From: Syntrophomonas sp.
Lineage (GTDB): Bacteria > Bacillota > Syntrophomonadia > Syntrophomonadales > Syntrophomonadaceae
DNA length: 31,736 nt
Assembly (NCBI GenBank): GCA_003558625.1
Contig: PWPP01000060.1
Span: 1-31,736 of the forward strand
Direction of reading: 5' to 3'
The position numbers and the translations under genes are program-made. Under the pieces are notes generated by a model. It was not told the DNA's origin. It was given only the letters and a program-made list of their open reading frames with translations, and made no database searches. Shown piece by piece: positions 25,270 through 31,736 of this stretch (positions are counted from its first letter, which is position 1; each line of letters starts with the position of its first letter).

Positions 25270-27234
25270 ATGGAGGCAACGATTCTAGGCAAAGAATTTA
25301 CTATCAGAAACAAAACGTTTAGAAACCGGATTGTCATGGCTCCAATGGGGACCGGAATGGCTTGGGCCAGTGGGGAAGTCAGTCCCCAGATGCTGGCCTA
25401 TTATCAGGCCCGGGCCCGGGGTGGGGCCGGGCTTATTATTGTAGAATTCACTTGTGTTGATACTCCCCGGGGCAGGGCCAGTCCTCATCAACTGGGGATA
25501 GACCGGCCTGAGTACCAGGCAGGCTTACACCAATTATGCTCCGCTATAAAAGCCTTTGGTGCCAGGGTTTTTATCCAGTTACATCATGCCGGGAGGCAAA
25601 CCAGCCTCGATATTACAAGGGGCAGGCAACCCCTGGCCCCATCCGCCATAAGTTGCCGGGTCATGAAAACGCTGCCCCGGGAAATGGATTTGGCAGATAT
25701 TGCATACATAAAGAAGCAATTTTTTTGGGCTGCTGCATCTGCAGTCCGAGCCGGATTTGACGGGATCGAACTGCATGCTGCCCACGGATATCTTTTAAAT
25801 CAGTTTTTGTCTCCGCATACGAACCACCGTAACGATGAATATGGGGGCAGCAACAAGAACCGAACCGCATTGCTAACGGAAATCATCAAGGCGATAAGAG
25901 AAGCACACCCCACCCTGATCATCGGGGTGCGTTACAATGGATCGGATTTCATTCCCGGGGGGATAGATCCGGAAATGGCTCAGGAAATCGCGGTTTATCT
26001 CGAAGAAGCAGGAGCAGATATTCTGCATATATCTTCCGGCATGTATGAATCGGGTAAAACCTCGGTTGAACCTCCCACCTTCGGCCCGGGCTGGAAGACC
26101 TATTTAGCCCGGGGTATTAAAGAAAAAATTAACATACCGGTGATCAGCGGTGGTATGATAAAAACTCCATCCCAAGCAGCCCGGGTCATCAAGCGCGGGG
26201 AAAGTGATTTCATATTTATCGGGCGGGGCCTTCTGGCAGATCCGGACTGGGCGTTAAAAGCCCTTTTGAGCAGGGCCCGTGATATCAGGCCCTGTATCAC
26301 CTGCAATCATTGCATCAACAGCTTATTCCGGAATCAAAAAATAAGCTGTACCGTAAATCCGCTCCTGGGGCTTGAAGGAGCGGATTTCCCCAGGCTTAAA
26401 AGCAGGAACATCAAGATCAACATTGTGGGTGGAGGACCGGGAGGGATGCAGGCAGCCCATTCTTTATTCCAGGCCGGAGCCCAGGTTACCTTGTTTGAGC
26501 AAAAGAATCAGCTGGGAGGCACCTTGAATTTGGCTTCGATTCCTCCCGGCAAAAAACATATCGCTGATTTTACGGAATATATGATTGCAAAAACCAAAAA
26601 GACCGGGGTGAAATTGCTTTTACACCGGGAATTTACCATGGAGGATATACGACAAAATCCTGCTGATGCCATCATCATTGCTACCGGAGCCCGTCCGGTA
26701 TTGCCTGCCTGGACCCAGGCCATGCCGTCATCAAAGCTGTTCACTCCGGAGCACATACTGCAGGAGAAAAATCCTCCCTATGGAGAAAACATTATTATTA
26801 TAGGAGGGGGTAGCAGCGGTTGTGAGCTGGCTGATTACCTTCTGGATTTTAAAAACAGCGTTACACTGGTGGAGAAAGAAAAGAGCCTGGCCCGGGATTT
26901 AGCCGGGGTTATGCGTCAGGATTTGTTATCCCGCATCAGGAGCAAAGGCGTAATGACCAAAACCGACTCCTGGGTGGTGGAGGCCAATGGGCATCATATC
27001 ATAATCAGCCGAAAAGGAACAGAATTATCCCCGGTCCGGGAAGCACTTAAATATGATAGGATTATAACAGCCTGTGGCTATGCTCCCGATCATAGCCTTT
27101 ATCAACAGGTAAAGGCTATGCTTCCCCTCACGTTTCTAATCGGAGATGCCCGGGAAGCCCGGGGTATTAGGGAAGCCTTATTGGAAGCGGATACTGTTGC
27201 AAAAACAATCATACACTGGTTCAACCAGTGTTAA
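25270..27234 (+). CDS. Old Yellow Enzyme / 2,4-dienoyl-CoA reductase-like Fe-S flavoprotein
   Basis: A 654-residue three-domain oxidoreductase. An N-terminal FMN TIM barrel (to about 340) carries N-R-I-V-M-A-P-M-G-T, Q-L-H-H-A-G-R-Q and the signature H-A-A-H-G-Y-L-L-N-Q-F-L-S-P-H-T-N-x-R. A [4Fe-4S] motif follows with spacing C-x2-C-x2-C-x11-C. FAD (I-V-G-G-G-P-G-G-M-Q-A-A) and NAD(P) (I-I-G-G-G-S-S-G-C-E-L-A) dinucleotide folds complete the protein. The layout is that of FadH, enoate reductase, BaiC/D and trimethylamine dehydrogenase, which reduce activated C=C bonds or similar substrates; the actual substrate is not readable. Starts at 25261 and 25270 are both possible; 25270 is better spaced from GGGAAAGG (25252-25259). 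A palindrome lies over the last codons. Confidence 0.9.
   Translation: MEATILGKEFTIRNKTFRNRIVMAPMGTGMAWASGEVSPQMLAYYQARARGGAGLIIVEFTCVDTPRGRASPHQLGIDRPEYQAGLHQLCSAIKAFGARVFIQLHHAGRQTSLDITRGRQPLAPSAISCRVMKTLPREMDLADIAYIKKQFFWAAASAVRAGFDGIELHAAHGYLLNQFLSPHTNHRNDEYGGSNKNRTALLTEIIKAIREAHPTLIIGVRYNGSDFIPGGIDPEMAQEIAVYLEEAGADILHISSGMYESGKTSVEPPTFGPGWKTYLARGIKEKINIPVISGGMIKTPSQAARVIKRGESDFIFIGRGLLADPDWALKALLSRARDIRPCITCNHCINSLFRNQKISCTVNPLLGLEGADFPRLKSRNIKINIVGGGPGGMQAAHSLFQAGAQVTLFEQKNQLGGTLNLASIPPGKKHIADFTEYMIAKTKKTGVKLLLHREFTMEDIRQNPADAIIIATGARPVLPAWTQAMPSSKLFTPEHILQEKNPPYGENIIIIGGGSSGCELADYLLDFKNSVTLVEKEKSLARDLAGVMRQDLLSRIRSKGVMTKTDSWVVEANGHHIIISRKGTELSPVREALKYDRIITACGYAPDHSLYQQVKAMLPLTFLIGDAREARGIREALLEADTVAKTIIHWFNQC
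27213..27231. repeat. Perfect palindrome over the 3' end of the flavoprotein gene
   Basis: ACACTGGTT-C-AACCAGTGT is a perfect 9+1+9 inverted repeat inside the last codons. As RNA it would fold with a 7-bp stem and 5-base loop. A CTGGTTTTTTATA further on (about 27258-27270) could pair with its AACCAG arm to act as a weak terminator. Confidence 0.5.
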
Positions 27235-27384
27235 TATAACCCCTAAATATAAGCCGGCCTGGTTTTTTATATCGATCCGCACAGACCTTCGGCGTTAGGG
27301 AAACGTTCCTCCCGTTCATAGCGGGCAAAGCATTTTTTAGCAGGTGCTTGTTTAACCGAAATTAGGAAGGGAGATATATTAACG

Positions 27385-27858
27385 ATGATACAGATATCTA
27401 TACCGGGAAGAAACTGGGAAATGAACTTTGAACATCTGGTCTTGGATTTAAACGGCACTTTGGCTGTCGACGGGCTATTGATACCGGGGGTCAGGGAGCG
27501 CATAGAGCAACTGAAAAGCAGGCTTAAGGTCTATGTTTTAACCGCAGATACCTTTGGTGCCGGTGCTGCCATAGCCCGGGAATTAGGCACAGAACTGTTT
27601 CAGGTGCGGGGCCGGGATGGAGGAGAAGATAAAAGAGATTTTATCAAACAGATCGGCCCAGAAAAGACGGTGGCGATCGGAAATGGATATAATGATATCT
27701 TTATGCTAAGGGAAGCAGCTTTGGGCATAGCGGTTATCGGGGCCGAAGGTTGTGCTGTGGAAGCCATACGCCATGCCGATATAGTCGTTAGGGATATTAA
27801 TGATGCCTTGGATTGTCTCAACAATCCCATGCGTATTATTGCTACCCTCAGATCTTAA
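27385..27858 (+). CDS. Small HAD-family hydrolase, soluble P-type-ATPase-like
   Basis: A 157-residue cytoplasmic protein of the HAD superfamily resembling the phosphorylation domain of P-type ATPases without membrane helices. Motif I is D-L-N-G-T-L-A, with Asn where classical HAD phosphatases have the second Asp. Motif II is L-T-A-D-T, motif III a Lys in the G-P-E-K region and motif IV G-N-G-Y-N-D. The N-terminus M-I-Q-I-S-I-P-G fits this subfamily and supports ATG 27385, with GAAGGGAG upstream at somewhat long spacing. It stands alone between the flavoprotein and a long non-coding region. The natural substrate is unknown. Confidence 0.85.
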   Translation: MIQISIPGRNWEMNFEHLVLDLNGTLAVDGLLIPGVRERIEQLKSRLKVYVLTADTFGAGAAIARELGTELFQVRGRDGGEDKRDFIKQIGPEKTVAIGNGYNDIFMLREAALGIAVIGAEGCAVEAIRHADIVVRDINDALDCLNNPMRIIATLRS

Positions 27859-28068
27859 GGCAATCTTTGTAGTAACAGGGTGCATAATACCGCCAATATC
27901 CTTTTATCATCCGGAAGTTGCGCTGGTTTGGCATCATTAACTCACCTGGCAGGATAATGGAAGCCGGGGGGCATTACGAGTGGTGATGTTTCTCCCATCG
28001 TCTCTGCTCCTGCCGGTGATCGCCAAATCCGGGCTGTTGCTGCCAGCTAAACAGCGCAAGTGCAATTT

Positions 28069-28098
28069 TTAACAAACCATGTCAGGGCAATTTATATT
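28069..28098 (+). promoter_or_regulatory. Possible sigma-A promoter for hdrCBA
   Basis: TTAACA (28069-28074), an 18-base spacer and TATATT (28093-28098), with a second TATAAT overlapping at 28098-28103. It lies nearly 380 bases before hdrC. Confidence 0.35.
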
Positions 28099-28344
28099 AT
28101 AATAAATAATCAACTTTTGTGTATTATCCAGAGCATTTTTATGGGTATTCTGCCCGCATCGGCATTAAGCAGCATGTTGGGGCAATGTGTGACACAATAG
28201 GACAGAATAATCAAAAATAGGTTGCAAAATGTCCAGAATTTTCGTATTATTATCGGGGACAGATAGATTTTTGGTGTTATCGACGGTTATTTGATTATTG
28301 TACCCGAGACCTGATGCATAATAGATTCTAGGACATATGCAGTG

Positions 28345-28390
28345 AAGCCCGGCTAAACCCTGCTTAAAGCAGAGAAAAACGGGTCTTTTT
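28345..28390 (+). terminator. Terminator-like hairpin in the hdr leader
   Basis: AAGCCCG (28345-28351) pairs with CGGGTCTT (28380-28387, one bulge), enclosing an inner CTGCT-TAA-AGCAG hairpin (28360-28372); TTTTT follows. It could end an upstream transcript or act as an attenuator for hdrCBA. Confidence 0.45.
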
Positions 28391-28475
28391 AATATGTTTA
28401 GGATAAGAAACTAACAATATACCATACCCGGTATTTAGTCATAGTCACTACCAAGACGTGGAAAGGGGAGGAAGA

Positions 28476-29045
28476 ATGGAGCAAGCTTTTAAAATCAGAC
28501 CTGCTTCCCAGGAACAAAAGAAACTGCTGGCTCAGATTGAGTCCGAAGCCGGCACCAGCATTAACCAGTGTTACCAGTGCGGAAAATGTTCTGCCGGTTG
28601 TCCGGTGGCCTTTGCCATGGATTATACCCCCCGACAGGTAATAAGGCTTTTGCAGCTCAATTTAATGGAGGAAGCCCTGGGTGCGAACAGCATATGGATT
28701 TGTGCCAGCTGTGAAATGTGTTCGACCCGGTGTCCCCGGGAAGTAGACATAGCTTCCCTGATGGATGCATTAAGAAGACAGGCCCTGGTGTCAGGGAGAG
28801 TAACAGACAAAAAAGTTGCCGCATTTAATAAAGCGTTTTTAGATTCTGTGAGACGGTTTGGCAAACTCTTCGAAGCCGGATTACTATTAGAGTTTAATAC
28901 CTTGACCCGGCAGTTCTTTAAAGATGCGGAGCTGGGGCTTCCGATGCTGAAACGAAAAAAAGTTCATCTGCTTCCGGAAAAGATTAAAGGCAATGAAGAA
29001 GTGAAAAAAATATTTGAACGGGTTAAAGAAATAGGAGGTGAATAG
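28476..29045 (+). CDS. hdrC: Heterodisulfide-reductase-type subunit C (HdrC)
   Basis: A 189-residue electron-transfer subunit that wires HdrA to HdrB. It has two complete [4Fe-4S] motifs: Cys32/35/38/42 (Q-C-Y-Q-C-G-K-C-S-A-G-C-P) and Cys76/79/82/86 (I-C-A-S-C-E-M-C-S-T-R-C-P). No heme-binding membrane domain is attached, so the complex should be soluble. The frame opens at GTG 28458, but ATG 28476 with GGGGAGG five bases upstream is the likely start. hdrB follows: its AGGAGGTGA site overlaps the hdrC stop region and its ATG lies one base beyond the TAG. HdrC homologues occur in methanogens, sulfate reducers and acetogens; no methanogenesis gene is near. Confidence 0.92.
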   Translation: MEQAFKIRPASQEQKKLLAQIESEAGTSINQCYQCGKCSAGCPVAFAMDYTPRQVIRLLQLNLMEEALGANSIWICASCEMCSTRCPREVDIASLMDALRRQALVSGRVTDKKVAAFNKAFLDSVRRFGKLFEAGLLLEFNTLTRQFFKDAELGLPMLKRKKVHLLPEKIKGNEEVKKIFERVKEIGGE

Positions 29046-29046
29046 C

Positions 29047-30228
29047 ATGAAGCTAGCTTATTATCCGGGCTGTTCCCTTCAAAGCAGTGCGATAGAATAC
29101 GATTTATCTACCCGCAGAACGGCTGAGATTCTGGGCATTGAATTGCAGGAAATAGAAGACTTTAACTGCTGCGGGGCTACTTCAGCTCATAATACCAACA
29201 AACTCCTGTCTTTGGCATTACCGGCCCGAAATTTGGCCTATGCCGAGCAGGCCGGGTTAAATGTTTTGGCCCCATGTGCAGCCTGCTATAACCGTTTTCG
29301 CACAACCGAACATGAGGTGCGGCAACAGGCAGAAATCAAAGCCAAAGTGAACCGGGCCATTGATATGGATTATCAGGCCAAAAACCACACCTTTTCCGTT
29401 TTAGACCTCCTGGTCCGGGAAATCGGACTGGAAAAAATAAAGGAGCAGGTGCAAAAACCTCTCCGGGGCATGAAAGCAGCCTGCTATTACGGCTGTCTCC
29501 TGGTCAGACCGGAACATCACACCGGGTTTGATGATGCTGAAGACCCCCAGACCATGGATCAAATCATGCAGGCCCTGGGAGCGGAAACCGTTTCATGGGC
29601 ATTAAAGACCGAGTGTTGTGGGGCGGCTTTAGCCACCTCCCGCCCGGATATCGGCGGGATGCTTATTGGCCGGGTACTGGAAGATGCCAGAGAAAACGGA
29701 GCGGAATGCATCGTTACCGCTTGTCCCCTGTGTATGATGAATCTGGATATGCGTCAAAAAGCCGGGGAGAAAGCACTGGGGACCAAATTTAATATGCCGA
29801 TATATTACGTCACGGAGCTTTTGGCTATTGCCTGTGGAGATGAACCCCAGAAAGTTGCTACCGATCGCCATTTTGTGGAGGCAATTTCTTATCTGGAAAG
29901 TCTGCCCGCCCGGGCGGCAGAAATGGATGCGGCCGCAGCGGCAGCCCGGGAAAAAGCAGGGAAGAAGAAGGCCGCTGTGAAAACAGAAACTCCTGAAGAC
30001 TTAGAGAAGAAAACAGCTGCGTTCCTGAAAGCCATCGAAAAAAACCCTGAGAAAATTGCCGCCAGATTAATTGACGACGAAGAGAGAGCCGGAATTCTGG
30101 CCTCAATCATGGGTTCTGAAGAGAAAAAAGCAGAAAAAATTGCCGGTCTTATGGCAGCCGATATGGAAAAAGCCAGGAAAGCCGCCGATGCCTATGTTAC
30201 CGGTGAGTTGAAAAAGAAAGAAAAATAA
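29047..30228 (+). CDS. hdrB: Heterodisulfide-reductase-type subunit B (HdrB) with C-terminal extension
   Basis: The catalytic disulfide-reductase-type subunit. Both cysteine-rich CCG domains are intact: Cys9, Cys41-Cys42, Cys77 and Cys80; then Cys150, Cys190-Cys191, Cys226 and Cys229. In HdrB these bind the two noncubane [4Fe-4S] clusters at which a disulfide is cleaved. The core ends near residue 285, the usual full length. About 105 further residues follow, rich in Ala, Lys and Glu and clearly helical (A-A-A-A-A-A-R-E-K-A-G-K-K-K through L-K-K-K-E-K), which is not part of standard HdrB. ATG 29047 has AGGAGGTGA directly before it; an in-frame GTG at 29038 is less likely. hdrA follows after 36 bases. 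The substrate disulfide is unknown. Confidence 0.92.
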   Translation: MKLAYYPGCSLQSSAIEYDLSTRRTAEILGIELQEIEDFNCCGATSAHNTNKLLSLALPARNLAYAEQAGLNVLAPCAACYNRFRTTEHEVRQQAEIKAKVNRAIDMDYQAKNHTFSVLDLLVREIGLEKIKEQVQKPLRGMKAACYYGCLLVRPEHHTGFDDAEDPQTMDQIMQALGAETVSWALKTECCGAALATSRPDIGGMLIGRVLEDARENGAECIVTACPLCMMNLDMRQKAGEKALGTKFNMPIYYVTELLAIACGDEPQKVATDRHFVEAISYLESLPARAAEMDAAAAAAREKAGKKKAAVKTETPEDLEKKTAAFLKAIEKNPEKIAARLIDDEERAGILASIMGSEEKKAEKIAGLMAADMEKARKAADAYVTGELKKKEK

Positions 30229-30264
30229 AAACAGATCATCTTGTTTCAAAGGAGGGAAAACCGG

Positions 30265-31736
30265 ATGAAAAAGCGCGTAGGAGTTTTTGTGTGTGCCTGC
30301 GGAACCAATATAGCCAATGTGATAGATACAGAGAAAGTAGCCCGGGCGGCACAAGAACTGCCGGAAGTAGTCTATTCCACCGAATATAAATATATGTGCT
30401 CCGATCCAGGACAGGATATGATTAAAAATGCCATCAAAGAGCACGATTTAGAACAGGTGGTCATTGCTTCTTGCTCCCCCCGTATGCATGAAGGAACCTT
30501 TAGAAAAGCGGTGGAAGCAGGGGGAATAAACCCCTATTTATTTGAAATGGCCAATATCCGGGAACAGGATTCCTGGGTCCATAAGGACCGGGATAAAGCA
30601 ACCCGCAAAGCCGTGGATCTGGTGCGGATGGCAGTCAATAAGGTGGTTAGGAATATTCCTTTACAGATTTCTACCATACCGGTCACCAAAAAAGCCCTGA
30701 TTATCGGGGGGGGGATAGCAGGGATGCAGGCCGCCCTGGATATAGCCGAAGCCGGGCACCAGGTGGTTCTGGTGGAAAGGGAAGCCAGTATCGGGGGGAA
30801 AATGGCCCAGCTGGATAAAACCTTCCCCACCATGGATTGCTCGGCCTGAATAGGCACCCCAAAGATGGTTGCTGCGGCGCAGCATCCTAATATTCAACTG
30901 ATGACCTATGCTGAGGTAACTGAAGTGAACGGCTACATTGGCAATTTCCAGGTTACCATAAAGAAGAAAGCCAAATATGTTGACTGGGATTTGTGCACCG
31001 GATGTGGGTTATGTGAAGAGAAGTGTCCCAGCAAAAAAATACCCAATGAATTTGAGCTGGGTATGGGACCCAGACCGGCGATCCGTAAACTGTTTCCCCA
31101 GGCGGTTCCGGGGAAACCGGTTATTGACCCCCTGAACTGTACCAAATTAACCGATGACAAATGCGGAGTCTGTGAAAAAATCTGTCCGGTCAAGGCAGTA
31201 AACTATGATGATCGTGATGAAATAGTCCAAGAGGATGTCGGAGCTATCGTCATGGCAACCGGTTTTGATCTTTTCCCATGGGAAAAGGCCTATGGGGAAT
31301 ACGGATATGGCAAATATCCCGATGTTATAAGCGGGCTGCAGTTTGAAAGACTGGTCAGTTCTGGAGGACCTACGGCGGGTAAGATTTTAAGGCCGTCAGA
31401 TCAGAAAGAAGCGAAAAACATTGCCTTTATTAAGTGTGTGGGATCCAGGGATGACAGCAAAGGAAAGAGCTATTGTTCCCGTGCTTGCTGTATGTATACG
31501 GTCAAGCATGCGATTCAGGTCAAAGAAAAACATCCCGATGGGGAAGCTTATGTATTTTACATGGATGTGCGGACTGCCGGAAAGAACTATGAGGAGTTTT
31601 ACCAGCGGGCTTTAAAGGCCGGAGCCAATTTTATCCGGGGCCGGGTAAGCAAAATATATCCCCGGGGAGGCAAGCTGATATTAAAAGCGGAAGATTCTCT
31701 TATCGGGAGACCCATTGAAGTAGAGGTCGATCTGGT
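30265..31736 (+). CDS. hdrA: Selenocysteine-containing HdrA, FAD/Fe-S electron-bifurcating subunit (3' end outside window)
   Basis: The flavin subunit that takes electron pairs and splits them between ferredoxin and HdrBC. The N-terminal domain has Cys10, Cys12, Cys45 and Cys70; then the FAD loop I-I-G-G-G-I-A-G-M-Q (147-156) and G-G-K-M-A-Q-L-D-K-T-F-P. An in-frame TGA at codon 195 (30847-30849) falls in D-C-S-A-[TGA]-I-G-T-P-K-M-V, where homologues read D-C-S-A-C-I-L-T-P-K-M-V. The same frame stays open and homologous to the window end, with ferredoxin motifs Cys244/247/250/254 and Cys292/300/303/307 and the C-S-R-A-C-C block. So TGA is read as selenocysteine, helped by a hairpin just downstream. 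AGGAGGG (30249-30255) fixes ATG 30265. A plain gene caller would stop at 30849. Confidence 0.88.
30850..30887 (+). promoter_or_regulatory. Candidate bacterial SECIS element in hdrA
   Basis: Just after the TGA, TGCTGC (30870-30875) pairs with GCAGCA (30879-30884) around a GGC loop; a T-T mismatch and two more G-C pairs extend the stem to 30867-30887. The loop starts 26 bases after the TGA and begins with G, within the spacing and loop rules for bacterial SECIS elements. It resembles the upper part of the E. coli fdhF element (G-G-U-U-G-C stem). Confidence 0.7.

Larger units (their letters stand above)
27859..28475 (+). other. 617-bp AT-rich leader region before hdrCBA
   Basis: No gene is supported. 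From about 28060 the sequence turns AT-rich and holds a candidate promoter (28069-28098), a perfect TGTGT-G-ACACA palindrome near 28186-28196 and a terminator-like hairpin (28345-28390) about 85 bases before hdrC. Together these suggest a long untranslated leader, possibly with attenuation. No known riboswitch class could be matched. Confidence 0.5.

Noticed and set aside
28186..28196. TGTGT-G-ACACA palindrome as a CRP/FNR or Rex operator
   Set aside because: The spacing does not fit the CRP/FNR or Rex consensus, and an 11-base palindrome can arise by chance.
30241..30849. hdrA ending at the TGA as a short protein or pseudogene
   Set aside because: The downstream frame is the same frame, fully open and fully HdrA-like, and the stop replaces one conserved cysteine with a SECIS-like hairpin behind it. 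A pseudogene would be expected to show further damage.
1..31736. tRNA, rRNA, CRISPR arrays, insertion sequences, prophage genes
   Set aside because: Nothing with the needed conserved bases, regular repeats, transposase motifs or structural genes was seen on either strand.

Overview
The window looks like part of a chromosome from an anaerobic, low-to-mid GC member of the Clostridia (Bacillota), of the Peptococcales/Syntrophomonadales type. Three things point there: the pcrA-ligA-gatCAB order with strong AGGAGG ribosome binding sites, an oxidative citrate-to-2-oxoglutarate branch built on a homocitrate-synthase-like enzyme instead of ordinary citrate synthase, and a soluble HdrCBA heterodisulfide-reductase-type cluster. 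The lineage is an inference from gene content. No rRNA, tRNA, insertion sequence, phage gene or CRISPR array was seen.

Layout. 1-436: 3' end of hisIE, closed by a clear terminator. 710-5039: DNA maintenance pair pcrA and ligA. 5040-5609: long non-coding leader. 5610-13266: one tightly packed run gatC-gatA-gatB, citrate (or homocitrate) synthase, aconitase-type large and small subunits, and NADP-type isocitrate dehydrogenase, followed by metF and a perfect 17-bp bidirectional terminator (14209-14246). 14362-15186: uppP. 15238-16065 (minus): a DegV lipid-binding protein. 16680-17843: a secreted wall protein with two copper-amine-oxidase-N-like domains and a glucosaminidase domain. 17922-23401 (minus): four overlapping genes that encode three unrecognised proteins and a divergent Hsp70-like ATPase. 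23492-about 23841 (minus): a decayed PdaA-type polysaccharide deacetylase. 24092-25167: a YiiX/YaeF-type papain-like enzyme coupled to a small membrane protein. 25270-27234: an Old-Yellow-Enzyme/2,4-dienoyl-CoA-reductase-like iron-sulfur flavoprotein. 27385-27858: a small HAD hydrolase. 28476-end: hdrC, hdrB and hdrA, the last running off the window.

How the genes fit together. The gatB/synthase/aconitase/IDH run would make 2-oxoglutarate, hence glutamate, from oxaloacetate and acetyl-CoA, while GatCAB transamidates Glu-tRNA(Gln) (or Asp-tRNA(Asn)). MetF and HdrCBA fit a one-carbon and flavin-bifurcating anaerobic metabolism.

The two points most worth following are these. First, hdrA is interrupted by an in-frame TGA at 30847-30849 exactly where HdrA proteins have the last residue of a D-C-S-A-C motif, with a SECIS-like hairpin just downstream, so it is read here as a selenoprotein (Sec195). 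Second, the four-gene Hsp70-like operon is translationally coupled throughout and its three partner proteins match no family I recognise; it is the best candidate for an undescribed system.
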